Below, in pieces: positions 42,037 to 53,485 of a stretch of DNA of 64,000 nt. The DNA lies in assembly GCA_910589415.1 (NCBI GenBank), contig OU342633.1, positions 7,230,858-7,294,857 on the forward strand, written 5' to 3'. A program made the translations under genes and the position numbers. The notes under the pieces are model-generated. The model worked only from the letters and a program-made list of their open reading frames with translations, was not told the DNA's origin and ran no database searches. How positions within the stretch are numbered: position 1 is the first letter of the stretch; each line of letters starts with the position of its first letter. The DNA is from Malachius bipustulatus (lineage: Eukaryota > Arthropoda > Insecta > Coleoptera > Melyridae).

Positions 42037-43868
42037 CAGGGTTACTGGTAACTGGATACATTCCTTTGGTGATCTGATAAAACAAGAGGTAAGGAGTAAA
42101 TTAACTCCAACATTCACTATACAAAACTCAATAGATTTTGAGATATTTCGATTTTCAACTTTTCTTAAAAAAATGGTTTCAAATGTCTTGAAATGTAATT
42201 TTCAAAAAATCTACTTTAACTTTTTGATTTTTTTTTTGCTGGAATACTTGTCCAATACTATGCTTCCTTCTGGAATAAAATATATCCTGAGGTATTTCGA
42301 TCGTGTGAAAATTTCAAAGAAAAACTTTCACAAACTATTTTTTTTAAATAAGATTTAAAAGTTTTTACAAGTTATTTTCGCAAAATTGTCAAGGCACCTT
42401 GCGTACAAATTGTTTTAAAAACTTCCCTAGTGTAGTAGCTATCTAACAAGGTACGAATCTTGTACAGGAATAACAGAATCTCCCCGCTATGTACCGTTAC
42501 CGAGGAACAGATCCTTAAGTCGGGACGTTTTAAAAAAAATACGGCCCTGAACGGGGGTCTTAAAATTCTCGGATCCGGTCCATTTTCAATAGGTCGTATT
42601 TGGGGGTCACGAGCTTCGTCCCTACCAAGTTTCGTCCCGATCGGTAAAACTTTCAGACACTTAGAGTGGCTATTACTAGGCTATTCCCGAAAAATCCCGA
42701 AATTCCCGAAAAAATGACACTTCCCGGAAACGGATCCCGCTCATTTTCAATAAGCATCGTGCCACGGTGCGCCTCTTCAATCAAGCCAAATTTCAACTTT
42801 CCCACATGAAAACTGGCGGCTCTAGAGTGTTTCCTAGCAAAGTCACAGACAGACAGACCGACAGACAGACATTTTTCGGGCACAAGAATACGTATACTTA
42901 CGAAACTTCTGTGACTTTGCTAGGAAACACTCTAGAGCCGCCAGTTTTCATGTGGGAAAGTTGAAATTTGGCTCGATTGAAGAGGCGCACCGTGGCACGA
43001 TGCCCATTGAAAATGAACGGGATCCGTTCCCGGGAAGTGTCATTTTTTCGGGAATTTCGGGATTTTTCGGGAATAGCCTAGGAAACACTCTTACGCCCGT
43101 ATTCACAAACGATAATTTCCTAAATAATTACGTAATCAAATATCCCCATCTCATTCTATTGCAAAAAACTGCATATCTCCATCTCACTCATTTAAATAAT
43201 TACGTAATTATTTAGGAAATTATCGTTTGTGAATATGGGCATTAGTGTCTGAAAGTTTTACCGATCGGGACGAAACTTGGTAGGGACGAATCTCGGGACC
43301 CCCAAATACGACCTATTGAAAATGGACCGGATCCGAGAATTTTAAGACCCCCGTTCAGGGCCGTATTTTTTTTAAAACGTCCCGACTTAAGGATTTGTTC
43401 CTCGGTAACGGTACATAGCGGGGAGATTCTGTTATTCTTGTACAAGATTCGTACCTTGTTAGATAGCTACTACACTAGGGAAGTTTTTAGAACAATTTGT
43501 ACGCAAGTTGCCTTGAAAATTTTGCGAAAATAACTTGTAAAAACTTTTAAATCTTATTTAAAAAAAATAGTTTGTGAAAGTTTTTCTTTGAAATTTTCAC
43601 ACGATCAAAATACCTCAGGATATTTTTTATTCCAGAAGGAAGCATAGTATTGGACAAGTATTCCAGCAAAAAAAAAATCAAAAAGTTAAAGTAGATTTTT
43701 TGAAAATTACATTTCAAGACATTTGAAACCATTTTTTTAAGAAAAGTTGAAAATCTAAATATCTCAAAATCTATTGAGTTTTGTATAGTGCATGTTGGGG
43801 TTAATTTACTCCTTACCTCTTGTTTTATCAGATCACCAAAGGAATGTATCCAGTTACCAGTAACCCTG
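42037..43868 (+). mobile_element. 1.8-kb palindromic foldback element, TA-flanked
   Basis: Starts CAGGGTTACTGGTAACTGG and ends with its complement, with TA on both sides (42035-42036, 43869-43870). The arms, about 840 bp each, are near-identical and meet around a small loop near 42840-42910 containing an ACAGACAGACAG microsatellite. The right arm holds a 148-bp Harbinger-type MITE that is absent from the left arm. No transposase. The CAGGG-TA terminus matches the mariner-like families at 11157 and 52897, so it may be a non-autonomous relative. Confidence 0.93.
43094..43241 (+). mobile_element. Harbinger-type MITE nested in the foldback
   Basis: 148 bp with about 43-bp TIRs: CGCCCGTATTCACAAACG at the left and the inverted TGCCCATATTCACAAACG at the right. 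TTA on both sides (43091-43093, 43242-43244). The opposite foldback arm carries the empty site (CACTTAGAG near 42658-42666, complement of CTCTAAGTG), which proves the insertion and its duplication. Confidence 0.93.
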
Positions 43869-44113
43869 TATGTCAGCGTCCAGTCCTCGATATCACTTTT
43901 TTTTATCACGTAGTCCGCCGTCAGGTGACTGCCGTGCACCGTGTTTAAAGAAAATGTTCCCCCTACTCCTGCTAGCCCTGCTGGTCTGCTCACTCGGTCT
44001 ATATGCCGAGCACCGAGCTTCATTCGTTGTTTTGTGCATTTGCCGTGCGGTGCTCCTCGCACTACAAAGTAAAAGAAAAATCCCAACGGCGGGATCGTCA
44101 TGGTGAAGGTCAA

Positions 44114-45304
44114 GCTCCGCGCGAGATCAATTCACCAAACATAGAGCGAGACAGGCACGTGCGATCACGGTCTCGTTACTGTGAAAGCCATTCCTCGAGC
44201 AGGATGAATTCACACAGAGGCTCTACTCGATCGTCATCTCGTTATCGTGAAAGCTATCACCGCAGCGGTGTAGATTCACGCACGAGATTTAACGAAACAC
44301 AATAATTATCGTAATGAGGACAGTTTGTTGCAATTCGCCTGAAAGTCGTAGTTCATACACTGCGGTTTCATATTCGGGTACTGATGTCGCTGATCTAGAC
44401 ATTGCCTCGTATGTCACGGCAAATGCGTTAATACAGAATAGCCATGACTTGAAGGCATCGGAGCCTGTGAGATTTGACGCTGGGCCTGAACAAACCACCA
44501 TAACTGAGGGCGATAAAAATTGACAATCAAAGCGCCAGCTTTGATAATCTTAAATGATGTCGACCTTTCTGAGGATACTCTTAATATTTTGGGAGAGGAT
44601 CCTGAAAGCGAAAAGGTCCCGAATTAAAATTACATGACGCCCTTGCCACACGATGGGCGCATATATTAACTAAAGGTCTTTCAAAAGCGGACCAAGGTGA
44701 AATGCTCATTAAGCAAGACATTCCTACCAATTGCAAAGCGTTGACTCCTCCCCAGGTCAATCCTGAGATAAAAGCAGTTATGTCGACTGCACAATATTCA
44801 AGGGACAGCACACACTGTGGCTACCAGTTACAACTAGGTAAGGGATTGACCGCACTTGGCAATATTATTTATTTATTTATTTATTTATTATCATGAAAGA
44901 GGAGGGCTAGCTACCTCGATCAATAAAAGATCTCCCAAATCAGACGATATTTAATTGGACCTTTACTAAATAAGCCGGTGAAAGAAATGATAGAGAATAT
45001 CTCCCCGGGAGAATTTCTTTTCGGCCCGGATGTAGGAGAGAGAATTAGGGCAGTCGAGTCACTGGAAAAAGTAGGGAAAGACTTACGTCCTTCTATTCGC
45101 TCGACACTATCACAATCTGCTACTCAAGACATACCTCCTAGTCGTCCAAAAAAACGGAGGGGGGCAGCAGATAAGTCCCATGCGGGACCTTCGGGTTCTT
45201 TAAACCGGAAACGCCCGGCCTACCACCAGACGAGGGAGGTAAGGCCATACAATGGGCAACCCTCGAGGGAAGGAAAACGAACGCCTTATCAAAGGAAGCG
45301 TTAA
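44114..45304 (+). pseudogene. DIRS-like gag region, broken
   Basis: Several short frames together resemble DIRS-family Gag. First an Arg/Ser-rich segment (RSRSRYCESHSSSR, SSSRYRESYH; 44140-44300). Then, after frame changes, ILNDVDLSEDTLNILGEDPE, a block with RWAHILTKGLSKADQ (44650-44700) and QLQLGKGLTALG near 44830. A TATTTATTTATT run near 44866 interrupts. From 44978 it resumes as KEMIENISPGEFLFGPDVG and ends in a basic KR-rich tail at 45304. The RT that follows is DIRS-type, supporting the call. No tyrosine recombinase or split direct repeats were found, so the element is truncated. Confidence 0.65.
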
Positions 45305-45905
45305 GGGTGAGTACAACCATATTCGCAGGTCGTTTAAAATATTTCTACGAGGCTTGGAGACAGTGACTTCCAATGCCAAGGTTTTATCCTGGGTCAACGG
45401 ATATAAAATCCCGTTTCGTGCGATACCTCCGCAAACAACTAAATCAGTTACTAGGAGGCTCTCTAGATCGGAAACTAATTTTTTGGCTTCCGGGGTTAGA
45501 GACCTCCTACTTTGTGGAGCTGTTGTTCAATGTACACCTACCCCAGGATAAGTTCTTTCGCCAATTTTTATGGCAGATAAATCTGATGGGAGAAAGAGAT
45601 TTATTCTCAACCTTAAGAAATTAAACAAATATGTAGTGCGTGTCCTCATTTTAAGATGGAGGACCATAGAACCGCCCTGCGTTTGATAAGTAAGGAGTTT
45701 GCATGACAACGATAGACCTAAAAGACGCCTATTTCTTGTTCCCATTGACAAAAATTTTCGCAAATATCTGAGGTTCGAATTCAATAACAGTCACTAGGAA
45801 TTTACATGTTTGCCGTTTGGCTTATCTTCCGCCCCATATTGCTTTACTAAGCTTATGAAACCCATAACTTCACAATTACGTTTGAAGGGTATCAAGTGCG
45901 ATAGT
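45305..45905 (+). pseudogene. DIRS-like reverse transcriptase, N-terminal fragment
   Basis: Blocks spread over three frames: FYEAWRQ near 45340, VVQCTPTPG near 45530, RFILNLKKLNKYV near 45600, then MTTIDLKDAYFLVPIDKNF near 45700 and TCLPFGLSSAPYCFTKLMKP near 45805. LKDAYFLVPI with FGLSSAPY is characteristic of DIRS RTs. The YLDD catalytic block would come just after 45900 but the sequence stops matching there. Nonsense and frame changes throughout. Confidence 0.75.
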
Positions 45906-46616
45906 GTGTGTCGTGAGAATAACTTCTACCTGTTTTAGTTTCCTATTTAGAGTTTATTCTCAATTGACGTTAAATAAGAATATTATTTATAATTTACATC
46001 TATTCGAATAGAATTTGTTATTTGTTATTTTTAATATTAAAATTTTATTTCTATCTACATACCTACAAATTAATGGAACATTTAATAACGATCTTAGCAG
46101 TAAACAGCAACCTAATCTTTAAACAACTACATGGTAAAATTAAAGTGATATCTTCGGACTGGACGCTTCATATAATCACGATAGAACTTCACTTAAGGTA
46201 AGTTAATTTGATCGTATAATCATGTTTATATCAATAGCTTTCGATGCTCCAGACGTATGATATTAATTGGATTTCACTGCTCCAGACGAACAATACCAAC
46301 AGACTCACAGTGCTAGAAGCGAACATACTCGCAAGCGACAATTTTTCGCCGCACACAGCAGCAGCTTCTGGACGAGTCAACGGCATCGAAAGGGTTAAGT
46401 AAAAAAGATTCAGGCTGTACTTATGATGTCACACAAAACCTAACTGATGATATTTCTGATATAAATGTTTTACAAATAGAACATGAAAATTCATCGTAAG
46501 TATGAAGTCCCTCGCACTCGAGCTCACCTCGAGAGCGAGACACCAAAAGCGAAGAAGCCAGGCGACCCAAGAAACCTGGAAAGCAACCCCTCCCCCCTCT
46601 CGGTCAACCTGGGGGC
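45906..46616. other. No gene confidently seen
   Basis: AT-rich to 46150, then mixed. Region 46260-46616 becomes GC-richer and Lys/Pro-rich in translation just before the LINE ORF1, and may be LINE 5' untranslated sequence. Confidence 0.35.
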
Positions 46617-47279
46617 ATGGATGACCCCAGAAGAAGAGGGCTAAATGGGGCCAAAGTAAAATGGTACCTACGCGACCTTACACAGGGCATGACACATGAG
46701 GAAGCGAGGCAAAAAGCCATTGAAAAGAAGGTCGAGGAGAAATCCGAAACCAAGAATCAGCCGGCAAAGAGGAGTGCAAAAACCATCCCCCCCCCCCCTC
46801 AAAGGACGAACGTAAAAAGAAAGATGACAGCGAAGGGTAGTTACACCGGCACTGCCAGTTCACCTGGGACATCCACCAGCTACGCAGGCGCTGTCAAATG
46901 CATCAGGATTGCCGTGCTTCCCAAGGGCTATCCTGAGAAAACACTTAGCACGGAGGAACTAACCACTCTAGAAGATGCTATCGTGGAGGAGATGTCGCTG
47001 GGAGCAGCGTGGAAGCTCCAGTTCGAAGGTATATACTTTCGAGCCAGTATGCTGCTGTTGGACTGTCTCACAGCAGAAACAGCTGATTGGGTAAAGGAGC
47101 ATGCTCCGAAACTTAATCAGTGGAAAGGAGAAGAGTTGATGGCGTGCCTGGGGGATGACATCCCAAAGGCGCATAACATCACCGTCTTCTTTCCAAGAAG
47201 TCAGGTACTCGACCCCAAGAAACTGCTGAGTCTGGTGGCACACAACATCAGCTGGGGCAGCAAGTACACCAACAAAAAA
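46617..47279 (+). pseudogene. LINE-3 ORF1 (DUF4780-like), truncated by deletion
   Basis: ATG at 46617. Basic Lys/Arg-rich N-terminus, then a Ser/Thr/Gly linker, then a domain with FRASMLLLDCLTAETADWVKEH and LNQWKGEEL that resembles the DUF4780 domain found in insect LINE ORF1/Gag-like proteins. It probably packages LINE RNA. At about 47280 the frame passes directly into the C-terminal part of an endonuclease, so the ORF1 end and most of the endonuclease have been deleted and the remnants fused in frame. Confidence 0.7.
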
Positions 47280-50200
47280 GGTGAGCAATTGCTTGAATTT
47301 ATTCTTGAATCCAATTTAGAGACAATTAATGTGGGAAATACACCAACATAATATGTCACTAAACGAAGTCAGGATGTAATTGACATAACACTTGCCAGCT
47401 TGTGTATAAGTCATATGATCACAGACTGGAGGGTATCAAACGAACCTTCACTCTCTGACCATAGAATAATAGAGTTCAAATTGGGGGGACTCTCGCAAGA
47501 GAGTACCCTGATTAGAAATCCAAGAAATACAGACTGGGATGAATTTCGCACCAATCTAAAGTGTAACTTAGAACAATTCAATTCGAAAATTAAAAACTAT
47601 CAAGAATTGGATGAAATAGTAGGATCTCTAAATGGAGCTCTGAAGGACTCATACGAATCCAGCTGTCCCATTAGGGAACAAAGAAGTTGTAGGAAAACCC
47701 CATGGTGGAACGAACACCTCTCCAAACTCCGGGCAGAAGTTCGAAGGCTTTTTAATAAAGCCAAGAGCGACGGATACTGGCAGGACTACACCATGGCCTT
47801 GACAACCTACAACAAAGAAATAAGGAAAGCGAAAAGAAAGAGCTTCAGGGAATTTTGTGAGAACATCACAACAACACCTGAAGCATCTAGACTACATAAG
47901 GCATTAGCGAAGGGCACTGCTCAGGGAACAATGTCACTCAGAAAACTGGATGGTAACTATACAGAAGATGAAGAGCAGAGAGCTCTACTTCTGTTAAAAA
48001 CTCACTTTCTAGGTAGTTCACTGGAAAGAGATCAGGCCATCCACGTGAAATTTGGGAAACCAAAAAAGGAAAATTGGGACACTGCTAAAATAATATGCAC
48101 TCCTAGAAGTGGGCCATTGACACCTTTCAACCATTTAAATCACCTGGAGTGGATGGCATATTTCCGGCTCTCCTGCAAAGAGCCGGAAATGGTGGCCATT
48201 CACACCTGGTTAGAATTTTCAGAAGCAGCCTGGCAATGGGATATATACCACAAGCCTGGCGAAGAGCACGAGTCACCTTTATTCCCAAAGTGAGAAAAAA
48301 GGACATCACCCTTCCGAAGTCATTCAGACCCATCTGTCTTACATCATTCCTATTAAAGACAATGGAGAAAGTCGTCGACAACTATATAAGAACAGAAACA
48401 CTGAACAGGGTGCCTCTACACCCAAGTCAGCACGCGTACAGAGCGGGCAGGTCGACAGAGACCGCGCTGTACGAGCTGACTGAAAAGATTCAGGACACTC
48501 TGGAGTACAAGGAAATCGCCATCTGCGCCTTCCTTGATATAGAAGGAGCATTCGACAATACACAGCACGATGCTGTCAAGAAAGCCTTGGCAAAAAGAGG
48601 AGTAGACAACACAACATCCAAATGGATTCAGAACATGTTGTCTACAAGAACAGTTGAAACCAATGTGGGCAAGAACACCATCCAGGTAAATACAACTAAA
48701 GGATGCCCACAAGGAGGAGTGCTATCCCCCCTTCTGTGGAGTCTGGTCGTTGACGAACTCCTCGGGCTACTCACCGAGAACGGCATTGGGTATGCCGATG
48801 ACATCGTCATAATAGCCAAAGGTAAATTTGAAAGTACTCTCTGCGAAATTATACAGAGAGGGTTAAATATAACCCTGAAATGGTACCAGGAAGTAGGACT
48901 AAACATCAACCCTACAAAAACAACACTTGTACCATTCACAAGAAGACTGAAGCTTCCAAAACTCAAAGCTAAACGCTTGAGCAAAGTGGATTTAGAATGG
49001 AAGGAAGAAGTTAAATTTCCAGGAGTAACACTAGACAAAAAGCTACTGTGGAACCAGAACCTGGACAAAACAGTAAGTAAGGCCACTACCGTTCTCATCG
49101 TGTGCAGAAGAATGGCTAGCAGAACATGGGGCTGTAACCCACACATTCTGCGCTGGATGTACACCATGCTCGTGAGACCTATCATCACATACGGAGCGGT
49201 TGCTTGGTACGAAAGAACTAAGCTAGTAAGAGCAAATAAAAGGCTTGAGAAGATCCAGAGACTTGCGTGTCTCTGCATCACAGGGGCAATGAGAACCTGC
49301 CCAACCGCTGCGTTGGAAGTAATCCTGGATCTGACACCACTACATTTGGTGATAGAAAGAAGAGCTGGAGAAGCTCTACTTAGGATGTCAAGAGTAGGAA
49401 TCAGGAGTGTACGGCGAGCCACTGAGGATAGATCCTTGGGTGAGGATCGATCCTTGGGTGGCTGTGAGGGGCTCCTAACACTACCAAAAGACAGAACTGT
49501 TAAGAAGTTCAGTTTCGAGAGAAACTTCATCACGAAACTGTCTACGAAAGAGGATGGAACAACATCTCCAACTGCACTCTCAAAGAAGGTACGATCAAAT
49601 GGTACACAGACGGCTCTAAAACCGTCGAGGGAACCGGGGCAGGAATCTATGGGCAACGCACCATGTACTCCAAACCAATGCGAAAATCCCCAACCATACT
49701 TCAAGCGGAATTACACGCAATAGAAGTATGTACGTAAGTAGAAGTAAATAAACCTCGACAGAAACTACAAAAACAAAGAAATAGAAATATTGACGGATAG
49801 TCAAGCAGCCATAAAAACGCTGAGCTCTCCGATCATCAGCTCCAATATGGCTTGGGAATGCCTAGGAAAACTTAACGAATTAGGCAAGAAAAAATTCACC
49901 TCAAGTGGATACCGGGCCATTCCGGAATCGACGGAAACGAACGTGCCCACTCATTGGCAAGAAAAGGAGCATCGACACCCTTCATAGGACCAGAACCATT
50001 CTGTGGCTTCGAAGATACTTTCTTCAAGGCAGAACTCCAAAAGGAAGAAGAAAAACTGAGAGAAACCCATTGGAGGAACCTCTCAGGGTTGAGACAAGCC
50101 AAAGAACTTCTCGGGAATTTTAACCGAGAAAGGTCGAAGATACTCTTCAACCTCAACAAGGAACGTCTCAGAACACTGACGGGATTCCTAACGGGACATT

Positions 50201-50436
50201 GTAAGCTCAAGGAACACCTGAGGAAGTTAGGCCTAGAAAAGAATGGCGTCTGCAGATTCTGCGGGAAAGGAGACGAGACACCACGTCACCTACTGCTCAA
50301 CTGCGATGCGTTAGAACTCAAAAGAAGTAATGTTCTGGGCCACCACCAGCTAGAGGCCGGGAACTTACCCGACCTTGATCCTCTCAAAATCCTGAAGTTT
50401 CTCAAGGAAACGGACCTGGAGAGGGTGCTTCACTAA
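47280..50436 (+). pseudogene. LINE-3 ORF2 with RT, RNase H and zinc finger (LOA/I-like), frameshifted
   Basis: Opens with the end of the APE endonuclease (EPSLSDHRIIEFKL near 47450), after a TAA at 47349. A frame change near 48130 enters the RT: FRPICLTSFLLK, LDIEGAFDNTQHD, GCPQGGVLSPLLWSLVVDELL and GYADDIVI near 48790. Another change near 49540 enters an RNase H domain (WYTDGSKTVEGTGAG near 49605, LQAELHAIE, ILTDSQAAI near 49790, then KWIPGHSGIDGNERAH near 49910 after a frame change). The C-terminus carries a zinc finger CRFCGKGDETPRHLLLNC and stops at 50436. RT plus downstream RNase H and this Cys/His motif fit the I/LOA group. An 18-bp tandem duplication (49424-49459) adds DRSLGE. Confidence 0.88.
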
Positions 50437-51132
50437 AGGGATTCCACACCAGGCGAAGCACAGTAGAGGGGATACAATAGATCTTTTTAGCTCGCAGTAA
50501 CTAGGTCACCCTCAATGTACAAATACAAATACAATACTAGAGTCAGTTCAGTTAGTTTATTTTTTTTTTTAGTTTTGCCTTCAAGTTTTAGTAATAGTTC
50601 AGTTAAAATTAGAGTCGCCGTTTTAGTTCCAATCGCCGCCAACATCTAGACCTAAGGTAGGTGCTCGTTTCGAATAAACTTTGTTCATTTTTGGTACCGC
50701 CGATTCAACCCTGTCTACATCCCGACTATTTACTCCCCCATACGTATCAAATTATCTCCCCCACTTTTCTCCAGAGGTCATATAGCGGCAAGGTCACTAA
50801 CATTTCTAGCTGTAAGAGTAAGCTGTGTAAGCGACCCCCACTTATGACTGGGTATAGCCTGAGAAGGTGGTTTTTAATTCTTACCTCTTACATTCCCTGA
50901 AGCGCCTGTCCTCTCCTAGAACCCCGCCTCGACGCTCGGGTGCTTTTGACAGACACGCCAGCCGACCTCGATGAGAGTTTAATTTAGATAGTCTGACCGG
51001 CCCGACCCGCTTTTCGTCATTTTCTCACAACCCGGCCTCGATTTGTTTGCGTTGAAATTTTTTATCCCCCACAGAACATAGTGCCGCCCCCGGTAGTCAC
51101 CGATCATGTACAAAATTAATTGATATTTTTAA
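50437..51132. other. LINE-3 3' untranslated region and unassigned sequence
   Basis: 50437-50550 follows the LINE stop and contains a TACAAATACAAATACAA run that may be its tail. From about 50560 to 51100 a C-rich, non-coding stretch, perhaps an LTR fragment, without a partner in the window. Confidence 0.35.
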
Positions 51133-52113
51133 CCCTTTCACTACCAGGAGATTTCCTGGTGGCAAAAAAAATTTTTTTCATAAGACTTTAGTTCCATTAG
51201 ATCATAGAAATGGGAAAATATATTTTTTTTTTTTTTGAATATTTCCTTGATGGAAAAAAAAATTGTCCACGATCATGTACAAATTGAGTGAACTATCATT
51301 TTCAGTTTTTTAGTTGGCTTATTTATAAATTTGTTTCGACACGTTTTGGATGATTTTTTTTAATGCAAAGAATCTAAATTCGTTTATAAAAACTTTATTA
51401 AACATAACATTCAATATCCATTTGAAAAAATAAAAATAATACAATTTTACAAAATAACAAAAAAAAACAAATAAAAAAAAAAGAAAATTAACTCATGTAG
51501 GTACACCGATTTTTCTCCAGTAGGTCTTTAGTGGCTTTGTCACATTTAAATGATACACCTGTAAAAAATATAGATATTTTTGAAGATATAAGTAGCTGAA
51601 GCTTTTTAGACATAACTAAATTCACATTACTTTCAATATACCTACTCCATGTAATGAAGTGTTACAAATTATCCTCTCACTCTGTTTGTCCATGATCATG
51701 GACAACATAAATTACCTTTGAATCTATTTGTACATGATCATGGACATTCATGAATGTGATGATATATAATTGGTTTTCCTACACATATGGTTGAAATAAT
51801 CAATTATTACTTTGGTTTAACAATCATAAAGTCGATTAAAGTCATAAAATTAAATAGAACTAATATAAAAATAGGAAAAAAAAGATAAATATTGAGAGCA
51901 ACTTACCTGATAAAGCACTAGCAAACTCGGCCATGTTTATTTTTGAGGAAACTTATCAATATAACTCACAGATGGCGTTGATACTGCGAGAAATGTATAA
52001 ATAGATGTCCAAGATCATGTACAAATTGAGATTGGTTAGTGTATTTGATTTTCTTTCTCTTTATCAGTCTCTAAATATTATGTACATGATCATGGACATC
52101 AGTAGTGAAAGGG
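51133..52113 (+). mobile_element. piggyBac-type non-autonomous element with repeated ATGATCAT motif
   Basis: CCCTTTCACTAC at 51133 and GTAGTGAAAGGG ending at 52113 form the TIR. TTAA lies on both sides (51129-51132, 52114-52117). Inside, a palindromic motif around GATCATG followed by TACAAATTGAG or GACA occurs at 51271, 51692, 51733, 52013 and 52086. 981 bp, AT-rich, no ORF. Best read as a piggyBac-family MITE, with the motif as a possible transposase-binding or host-factor site. Confidence 0.88.
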
Positions 52114-52117
52114 TTAA

Positions 52118-52896
52118 AATTTAAATTTTAATTATTTTTCTGAGTTTTGTAAATATTTTAGTTAAGGTAGGTTTAGTTGGATTCATTGCGTTAGGTATAC
52201 TGATATTTTTATTTTTAAATTTAATTCGAATTAATAAAATTATTTTCAGTTAGTAAAGGCGTCTCGTAGGTACACTGATTTCTTATATTAAATATATTAA
52301 ATATATTTTTTTCGAAATAGTTGAAGTTAAAAATTTTATTTAAACAGATTATTTCCGTTCACACTCATCAAAACACTGCCACGTTTTGTGACGTCGACTA
52401 GCAAAAAATTGAATTTTCAAATTCAGCTTTAAAGGCCTTTGCCAAGGTAGTCAATAAGTTTCAAACAGATGGAATTTAGAGATACTTGAGTAGGACTGCC
52501 TCGAGTGTTGCAGGTCAATCACTGCTGGGGCTTCCGTAAACATAAGAATGCCTAGGACTCAGTAGGCTGTTACGGTAAAACTTCGCTCCCCGCCTTTATA
52601 CTCTCGAAAATAACTGGCAACCCTGTGGGGATGTCATAACGTCGATGGAATTTTTGTGGATGTCATAACGATGATTCCATAAAAATGTATATCGAATATA
52701 CAACGGATGTCAATGTAATAGCAAAAACCATTGAGCTGGGGCATAGTTCTATTTTAATGTTGCAATAACTTCCTCGCATTTTGTTTAGAAAGTCATAATT
52801 TGCTTTTTCTTCTATTGTCACTCTAGAGGGTGGATGCAGAAACGTGAAATTTTTATCGGATGTCACAAGATACGGTGGTCGACTATACCAGACTAA
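52118..52896. other. No gene seen
   Basis: AT-rich then mixed. Direct duplication of GATGTCATAACG near 52630 and 52658. Nothing else supported. Confidence 0.4.
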
Positions 52897-53485
52897 ACCA
52901 GTGTCCCATAATATGTGGGCAATCTCCCGAATTTGGGTAAATTTCGTAAAATAAATGAAAAAATAGCCATCAAATTAATTCCTCAGAGACACCCCTACAA
53001 AGATATTAGCTGTTGAAGTTGAGGGTTGAAAATCAATTTTTTGCAATAACTTTTTTATTTCTTGACCGATTTTGATAATTTTTGGTTTCATTTAGTATTA
53101 TTTGGGACTGTTTAGAATAGTGTTTCATAATCTTTGGTAGCACATACATAGACCTCGGGATGGCATAACCTCTTCATTCACTTGAAAGAAAACAATAGAA
53201 ATAATAATTTTACAGATTTTTAAGGTTAATTTTCTTTTTATTTGATATTTTTTACATAAAAAATGTATCCTTATTTATTTCGATAAAGTGAACCGTTATC
53301 GAGATAAATGTCCTTCTGATAGGTGATGCGTCGCAGGAACTTTCTGAATTTCAAGTAAATTTTAACAAGATGGCTGCCCTTTGACAGTAAATTGAGCAGG
53401 AAACAAAACAATAACTTAATTAAATACACGTCAAATAGTCTCCAAGATTTCATTTCATGCAGATTCAATTCCTACTGATTTTAAA

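Noticed and set aside
42460..43445. Two frames coding the same peptide on opposite strands
   Set aside because: Consequence of the palindromic foldback arms; no known domain.
43870..44106. Hydrophobic frame starting near 43870 with a signal-like peptide
   Set aside because: Begins at the foldback end and overlaps the DIRS-like region in another frame; no homology seen.
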